64,000 nt of DNA from Vibrio cidicii. GTDB lineage: Bacteria > Pseudomonadota > Gammaproteobacteria > Enterobacterales > Vibrionaceae. Each line of letters opens with the position of its first letter. Position 1 is the stretch's first letter. The stretch spans positions 124,001 to 188,000 of the forward strand of contig NZ_CP046804.1 of assembly GCF_009763805.1 (NCBI RefSeq). Direction: 5' to 3'. Below the pieces are notes generated by a model. It was not told the origin of the DNA. It worked only from the letters and a program-made list of their open reading frames with translations, and did not search any database. Positions 58,846 through 64,000 of the stretch are shown here, one piece after another. Made by a program: the position numbers and the translations under genes.

Positions 58846-59599
58846 TCATTGGTTCGATGTTGGCCACATTTCCCACAATTGAGATTCCATACTCTCTTCG
58901 CTGGCATCTGCGATTTCAGAGAAAAAATCGAGCTGAGTCTGTCTTTCGACTTCGTCTACGGTCGTGACAAAATTGACCAGTTCACTGCCGGATACATCAC
59001 GGTGCGGCACGATAAACGCTATCGCGTCGTTGAACGCGGGATCTAAGATCACTTTGTAGAAAGCGCTCGGGATTGCCACGCCGTTACCGATACTGCCGTC
59101 GCCACCTTGATAAATCGGCCCGGTGACGACGTAGAGTTCATGGTACTCATTGGCTAAGTCACGTACGTGTTCTTCCAACAGTCGCCAACCAACGCGGTTA
59201 AAGCCTGGTAGCTGAGGAGACATGTTGCTCATCAAAAAGCTTTGTTGCATCGAGGTTTGGCTAAAATCCATCGCTGCAGAGGGGGCAAGATGGCCACGAT
59301 CGTAACCAGAGCCGCTGTAGTCGGTTAAGGTTGAGCGCGCATACTCTGGTAGCTCGTTATCCATTTTAAAGCTGTTGCTGCGTTTGTACGAGGCATTCAC
59401 GCTCTCTGCCGTGATGTGGTAAGCCACCCAATCGGCATTCTTGGTGGTGTAGTTGTAGCCGACCGCGTAGCCTTCACGGCACAACACTTGATCGGGGTGA
59501 ACGGAAGGCATGCCTTTTTCCAAATGTTGACCACAGGTTTCAGCAAAAGCAGGCAGCGATAGAAACGACGGATAGGGAAAGTAAGATGATATTTTTCAT
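58846..59599 (-). CDS. Secreted DNA/RNA non-specific endonuclease (frameshift in sequence)
   Basis: The protein belongs to the beta-beta-alpha-metal NUC1/NucA family, with the catalytic motif DRGHLAPSAAMDF and QQSFLMSNMSPQ. The N-terminal frame encodes MKNIILLSLSVV, then breaks. Removing one A from GAAAC at 59562-59566 gives a complete signal peptide (VVLSLPAFA) followed by ETCGQHLEKG, total about 250 residues. It is likely exported to degrade extracellular nucleic acid. Confidence 0.9.
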
Positions 59600-59670
59600 T
59601 GTTGTACTCCTTGTTGGAGCAATGAAAAATAGAGATATCTATCAATAGTGCTGTGATCATGATTATAGAA

Positions 59671-59698
59671 TAATCAATACCCTGTAAGGTATTGATTA
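59671..59698. repeat. Palindrome upstream of the nuclease gene
   Basis: Perfect 11-base arms TAATCAATACC/GGTATTGATTA surround CTGTAA. It lies about 72 bases upstream of the nuclease start and could be an operator. The interval of 220 bases holds no other gene. Confidence 0.5.
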
Positions 59699-59821
59699 AA
59701 TTGATCTAATTATTGTGAATGTAACCCATTACACCACATGAGAGATAAACATATCGATGGCTAATGTACGGTGAAGAATGGGCTATTCTGTTGCATTTGC
59801 CCGGCACTATTGCGATGAAGA

Positions 59822-60589
59822 TCAGGGGGTAAAACGCAGATCTTGCAGATTAAAGCCAAGTTCAATATCGGTTTTTAACGCTGCGACCTGTTTGCAGCGG
59901 CGCGCTTGATCAATATGCTGGTCAAACTTTTTCCGGTATTTGGCGGGCAGCGCATCACTTTGATTGGCTTGCTCTATGTCATCAAACTGCGTCAGTATCT
60001 CTTTGGCTGCCTTCGGGCCAATACCGGGAATGCCGGGCACTTGGCTTGAACTGATGCCCGCCAAACCCCAGTAGTCGGCGAGCTGTGTCGGTTTGACGCC
60101 AAACTCATTGGCAATAAATGGCTCATCTAGCCAACGATGCTGAAAGTAGTCGCGGATTTGCAGGGTAGGAGAGAGCAGTTGGCAATAGCCTTTATCGGTA
60201 GAGACAATCGTCACTTTTTCGCCGTGACTGGCGACTTTTTGTGCCAGTGTCGCCACCAAATCGTCGGCTTCATCCCCTTCGCAAAGCAAAGAGTCAATAC
60301 CCATTTCCCACCAAGCGTCTTGAATTTTTTCCAGCCCTTGCAGCAAAGGCTCTGGCATGGGTTTGCGTCCTTGCTTGTATTCAGGCAAGATTTTTGCGCG
60401 CCAGCCTCGGTCGGCGCCTAAGTGATCAAACACGGCGACAATATGAGTGGGTTGGGCTTCGCGGATAATGCGTTGCAGTGTTCTGCCAGTATTGGTAATG
60501 GTATTAGCGATGTCATTCGGATCGGGCTGAGCGGAGTGGACTCGGCGGATAAGGTTGAGCGCATCGATGATAACAAGATGAATAGCCAT
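59822..60589 (-). CDS. xni: Flap endonuclease Xni (ExoIX)
   Basis: This 255-residue enzyme is a PIN-like 5' nuclease without a polymerase domain. Metal-binding acidic motifs (FDHLGADRGWRAKILPEYKQGRK, CEGDEADDLVATLA, VSTDKGYCQLL) and a helix-hairpin-helix (VPGIPGIGPKAAKEIL) are seen. ATG 60589 (MAIHLVIIDALNLIRR) is chosen over a longer upstream frame. Confidence 0.94.
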   Translation of the reverse strand: MAIHLVIIDALNLIRRVHSAQPDPNDIANTITNTGRTLQRIIREAQPTHIVAVFDHLGADRGWRAKILPEYKQGRKPMPEPLLQGLEKIQDAWWEMGIDSLLCEGDEADDLVATLAQKVASHGEKVTIVSTDKGYCQLLSPTLQIRDYFQHRWLDEPFIANEFGVKPTQLADYWGLAGISSSQVPGIPGIGPKAAKEILTQFDDIEQANQSDALPAKYRKKFDQHIDQARRCKQVAALKTDIELGFNLQDLRFTP

Positions 60590-60608
60590 AACAAAATACT
60601 GCAAAAAG

Positions 60609-60630
60609 AAAAGGGGCCAATGGCCCCTGA
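60609..60630 (-). terminator. ppnN terminator
   Basis: On the minus strand, the stem AGGGGCC/GGCCCCT is followed by TTTCTTTTT. Confidence 0.8.
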
Positions 60631-60651
60631 GTGTAACGGAAAATCCCTGCG

Positions 60652-62028
60652 CTATCGACCACCGTTTGAGCTTGGTGCGATTTTGTAGCAAGGCACATAA
60701 GCGCTGCCACCGGGCAATTTCATACGATGTTGCGCGACGAAATCTCGCAGCAGTTTGTCCATCTTTTTCATTAAAACCGGATCGCCATCAATCACGAAAG
60801 GCCCTTTCCGTTCGATTTCGCGAATGCCTTCCGCCTTGACGTTACCCGCTACAATCCCTGAAAAAGCTCGACGCAGATTGGCGGCCAGCACTTGCGGCTT
60901 TTGATTCAGATGCAAATCTAAGCTCGCCATCGAATCATGGGTCGGCTCAAACGGCAACTGGAACTCAGGTTCAATTTTGAGAGACCAGTTATAGCTGTAA
61001 GCGTCACCGGTGTCTTTACGATGCTGACGTACTTTACCCATCGCCTGTTTCATGACTCGCGCCACTTCCGCTGGGTTGTCAATGATGATTTGGTAGTGCT
61101 TACGCCCTTCTTCGCCTAAGGTATCGCCGATAAAGGCATCGATTGAACGGAAGTAGGCTTCACTCTCTTTCGGGCCTGTCAAGACGATCGGCATCGGCTG
61201 TGTGGCGTTTTCCGGATGCATCATGATACCGAGGATGTAAAGCAGCTCTTCGGCGGTGCCCGGACCACCGGGGAAGATGATGATGCCGTGAGCCATGCGC
61301 ACAAACGCTTCCAACCGTTTTTCAATGTCCGGCATGATCACCAGTTCATTGACAATTGGGTTTGGTGGCTCAGCGGCAATGATCGATGGCTCAGTCAAAC
61401 CAAGGTAGCGTTGATGGGCGTAGCGCTGCTTAGCATGGCCAATGGCCGCGCCTTTCATCGGCCCCTCCATTGCACCCGGCCCACAACCCGTACAAATGTT
61501 CAGCTCACGCAGTCCGAGTTCACTGCCGACTTCACGCGTGTATTGATATTCTGTTGGGTTGATCGAGTGTCCCCCCCAACACACCACAAGGTTCGGCTCT
61601 ATGCCGGGGATCAGTGCGCCCGCGTTGCGCAAAATGGCGAACACGAGATTGGTGATGTGCGTAGCGTTGGTTAGATTCAAGCGCTGGCTGTCGGCCAAAT
61701 GCATATTGACGTAAACGATGTCACGTAGCACGGCAAACAGGTGCTCTTGAATGCCCTTGATGATCTCGCCATCGACAAAAGCGTGCTCTGGTGGGTTGGT
61801 CAGTTCCAACTTAATGCCGCGCTCACGGCGCACCACGTTGACATCAAAGGATTGATATTTGTCCAGCAGCTCTTTGGAGTTGTCGGTGTGGCTACCGGAG
61901 TTGAGTACCGCTAGTGTACAGTTGCGGTACAGTTGGTACAGTTCGCTAGAGGCGGTTTTTTTTAGGCGCTCAACTTCCAGCTGAGAGAGCAGATCCATAC
62001 TTCCTGCAGGGCTGATATGAGTAATCAT
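60652..62028 (-). CDS. ppnN: Nucleosidase PpnN (LOG family)
   Basis: PpnN (458 residues, E. coli 454) splits purine and pyrimidine 5'-monophosphates into base and ribose phosphate, and is controlled by (p)ppGpp. The LOG signature [13 protein letters not shown] and [11 protein letters not shown] lie in the catalytic core. ATG 62028 with AGGAGG-type site (AAGGAGGCC on the minus strand) is the start; a longer frame upstream is not needed. Confidence 0.95.
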   Translation of the reverse strand: MITHISPAGSMDLLSQLEVERLKKTASSELYQLYRNCTLAVLNSGSHTDNSKELLDKYQSFDVNVVRRERGIKLELTNPPEHAFVDGEIIKGIQEHLFAVLRDIVYVNMHLADSQRLNLTNATHITNLVFAILRNAGALIPGIEPNLVVCWGGHSINPTEYQYTREVGSELGLRELNICTGCGPGAMEGPMKGAAIGHAKQRYAHQRYLGLTEPSIIAAEPPNPIVNELVIMPDIEKRLEAFVRMAHGIIIFPGGPGTAEELLYILGIMMHPENATQPMPIVLTGPKESEAYFRSIDAFIGDTLGEEGRKHYQIIIDNPAEVARVMKQAMGKVRQHRKDTGDAYSYNWSLKIEPEFQLPFEPTHDSMASLDLHLNQKPQVLAANLRRAFSGIVAGNVKAEGIREIERKGPFVIDGDPVLMKKMDKLLRDFVAQHRMKLPGGSAYVPCYKIAPSSNGGR

Positions 62029-62230
62029 AAGGCCTCCTTGCTTAGCGTTGTGGTTATTAGCATCGTGGTTAATAGTGGCAATCCGAGCCCTGTAGATAAC
62101 GTCGCTGTAGAAATTGGCGAATGAGAGTGCAGGCTGGATTGCTGCCACAGAGCCATGCTCTGTGGCACAAAATTAATGGCAGTTTTGTTAGCTTAGCAAA
62201 GGATGATGGAAAAGAAACGTGATAACTAGT

Positions 62231-62264
62231 TGAAAAATCAGAACCTGACAGAGATGTTAGGTTC
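62231..62264 (-). terminator. GGDEF gene terminator
   Basis: On the minus strand, GAACCT/AGGTTC close a hairpin followed by TGATTTTTC. Confidence 0.6.
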
Positions 62265-62289
62265 GTCTGCTGCATTTTTGTGCAACCAT

Positions 62290-63849
62290 TTAGCGCCAGT
62301 AGAGCTGGTTCAAGCCGCGTTGTTTACTCTCTTTGAGCATAGTGCCTAAGCGATCCACGACATATTCTGGGTTATCCGCTTCACCAAACGCGGTGGAAAC
62401 CGCACTGAGTGTGATGGTGATCTGTTGCTCGCGAAACTTAAACGGCAGTTTGCTGATTTCAGTTTGGATCTTTTTCACCAAGTTCAGCGCGTATTCATCG
62501 GTTTGCTCGGGAATCAGCAGAATAAACTCTTCGCCACCAAAGCGGGCAACCGTATCTGTGTCTGCGGCGACTTTACGGATGGTGCGTGCAATGATTTTCA
62601 GCGCTTTGTCGCCGGCGGTGTAGCCGTAGCTGTCGTTAATCGCTTTAAAGCTATCGATGTCGAGCAGCACGACTCGTAAGTTGTGTTGCGCGCGGATCCA
62701 ACGTCGATATTCCAGCTCTAAACGGTCATTAAACGCCGTGCGGTTATACACCTTGGTGAGTGGATCAAGCAGCATACGCTGCGCCTGATCCTCCAAGCGG
62801 CGGCGATAATCTTGAGTGACTTCAAATACCGCTTCAAGCTGATGTTGTCCGTATTGCAACCGCTCTTGCAGCACCTGCTCTTTTTCTTCAGCGAGGCTCA
62901 AGCGCTGCGAAAGTGATTCAATCTGTGCCAGAAGTGGCGAAACCGTGGCTTTAAGCTGCTCAAGTTCGGTGGCGCTATCGACCGAAAAGCGACTTTTTGC
63001 CACCAGTTTGCCTAGCTCTTTATTAAATTGCTGGCGCTGTTCAAAGTAAGTTTGGCTTTGATCGACATTCTGATGGGAGGTTTTTAGATTGGCAGCAAGC
63101 GAAGCGTTGAGCTGTTCGAGAAACTGCTCTGACGCTTTGCGCTCGAAATGGGTCCCTTCAATGACCAATTTCAAAACCTGCAAAGTGAGTTCGATCAACG
63201 CCTCAGCTGAGACTCCGAGTAACAGCTTAGTGCGGATATCGAGCAGCAAATCGCCCGATTCGCCTTCAAAGTCTAACTCGGTAATTGCGTTTTGCAGCTC
63301 TGTGGCTAAGCAGTCCAGTTGATTTCTGTCGAGACTGTTTTGCTCATTAAAGTTGAGCCGAGAGTTGGAGGTGATGATTTTTAACGCGCGTTCGTAGATA
63401 TTGAGCAGCTTGACCGCGTGATCGACATTGCGTCCTTGGCCATGGCTAAACCCCATTAGGTTGCGCAGCTCGCGTTTGAGTTGCGCGGGCAAGCCTGCTA
63501 CGCGTTGCAGGGTTTCGCCACTGTGCTTCAATTGCTCGTCAAGAAAACTGGTCTGTTTATCCATAGCCACGGTTCGTTGTCTCAGCATTCTTTCCAGCAC
63601 CACCAAGCGCGGGAGCAAACGACTGACATCTTTTTGTTGTTCCAGCTCGCGCTGGATAGCCTGTAAATTTTGACTCAGTGTAGCATCAGACACCTGACAG
63701 GCGGCACTCAGCGAAGTCACAATTCGCTTGAGAACAAGCTGTTCGCGTTTGAATTTGAGTGATGTGTCACGATGTGTCAGCCTGAGTTGGTCTAATTGAC
63801 AACTCAACTGATGCAGTTGCGCTTGAATATCGGATTCCAAAATGCCCAT
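62290..63849 (-). CDS. GGDEF-domain diguanylate cyclase
   Basis: The C-terminal domain (about residues 355-519) is a GGDEF cyclase that makes cyclic di-GMP; the active site reads RFGGEEF and is intact. The residues that would form the inhibitory RxxD site (five before GGEEF) are ADTD, so product feedback is probably absent. The N-terminal 350 residues are Leu/Gln/Glu-rich and helical, probably coiled coil, with no membrane segment, so the protein is likely cytosolic. ATG 63849 (MGILESDIQAQL) is used; the in-frame TTG at 63903 is unlikely. Confidence 0.88.
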   Translation of the reverse strand: MGILESDIQAQLHQLSCQLDQLRLTHRDTSLKFKREQLVLKRIVTSLSAACQVSDATLSQNLQAIQRELEQQKDVSRLLPRLVVLERMLRQRTVAMDKQTSFLDEQLKHSGETLQRVAGLPAQLKRELRNLMGFSHGQGRNVDHAVKLLNIYERALKIITSNSRLNFNEQNSLDRNQLDCLATELQNAITELDFEGESGDLLLDIRTKLLLGVSAEALIELTLQVLKLVIEGTHFERKASEQFLEQLNASLAANLKTSHQNVDQSQTYFEQRQQFNKELGKLVAKSRFSVDSATELEQLKATVSPLLAQIESLSQRLSLAEEKEQVLQERLQYGQHQLEAVFEVTQDYRRRLEDQAQRMLLDPLTKVYNRTAFNDRLELEYRRWIRAQHNLRVVLLDIDSFKAINDSYGYTAGDKALKIIARTIRKVAADTDTVARFGGEEFILLIPEQTDEYALNLVKKIQTEISKLPFKFREQQITITLSAVSTAFGEADNPEYVVDRLGTMLKESKQRGLNQLYWR

Positions 63850-64000
63850 TGTGAACGACAACACAGTCCATGTACTACTTAACGAAGGATCTGATAATAA
63901 CAAAAAACATTATAGCGTCATCTATTTGGCGGTTTAAGCGCGCGAGATTTAGCCATTTTTTAATAAATTTTTGAGGTTGTCCTCATTCTGGTAAGACGAG
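63850..64000. other. Intergenic end of window
   Basis: No gene is seen in the last 150 bases. They should hold the promoter of the GGDEF gene. Confidence 0.5.

Overview
This window is chromosomal DNA of a Vibrio. Recognisable Vibrio traits are a tmRNA with tag ANDENYALAA next to smpB, the sodium-driven motor genes pomA/pomB, an frsA and crl pair, a DUF3622 gene, and a 29-codon ORF matching the dual-function RNA VcdRP. The FrsA and other proteins look closest to V. vulnificus and its relatives (judged from memory, not a search). No ribosomal RNA, tRNA, CRISPR array or prophage was found.

Layout. 0-2 kb: a HipA-like kinase gene with a downstream HTH gene running off the edge, preceded by three evenly spaced operators. 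2-13 kb: housekeeping genes ssrA, smpB, ratAB, bamE, recN (LexA boxes), nadK, grpE, a dicarboxylate/amino-acid symporter, dnaK and dnaJ (sigma-32 promoters). 13-16.5 kb: an AT-richer minor-pilin cluster. 16.7-22 kb: an AbgT-type transporter, formaldehyde detoxification (fghA, frmA) with a divergent LysR regulator, and tadA. 22-28 kb: a 45-codon basic protein, mltF and purL. 28.4-30.7 kb: a DUF3622 gene whose terminator is followed directly by a group II intron. 31-39.5 kb: an aspartoacylase-like gene, a lipoprotein, pepD, vcdRP, a purine permease, gpt, frsA and crl. 39.6-51.4 kb: proBA, the nrdR-ribD-ribE-ribBA and ribH-nusB-thiL-pgpA groups, and xseB-ispA-dxs. 51.5-55.4 kb: a MITE, pomAB and thiI. 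55.4-64 kb: the sRNA gcvB facing gcvA, an overlapping hydrolase-DUF423-rlmM run, a secreted nuclease, xni, ppnN and a GGDEF gene.

How the genes work together. Several blocks are pathways: riboflavin synthesis (ribD, ribE, ribBA, ribH), proline synthesis (proB, proA), isoprenoid precursors (dxs, ispA), heat-shock chaperones (grpE, dnaK, dnaJ), trans-translation (ssrA, smpB), purine synthesis and uptake (purL, permease, gpt, with PurR boxes at two of them), and glutathione-linked formaldehyde oxidation (frmA, fghA).

The most striking observation is not a gene. Fourteen otherwise intact genes carry fifteen frameshifts, and every one is repaired by removing a single A/T from a G-AAA-C (G-TTT-C) run, restoring GAAC/GTTC. 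That four-base word is the known target of Dnd DNA phosphorothioation in some enterobacteria. I infer that the shifts are read errors at modified sites rather than true mutations, so they may reveal a DNA modification system encoded elsewhere in this genome. The genes concerned are annotated here as full length, with the shift noted.
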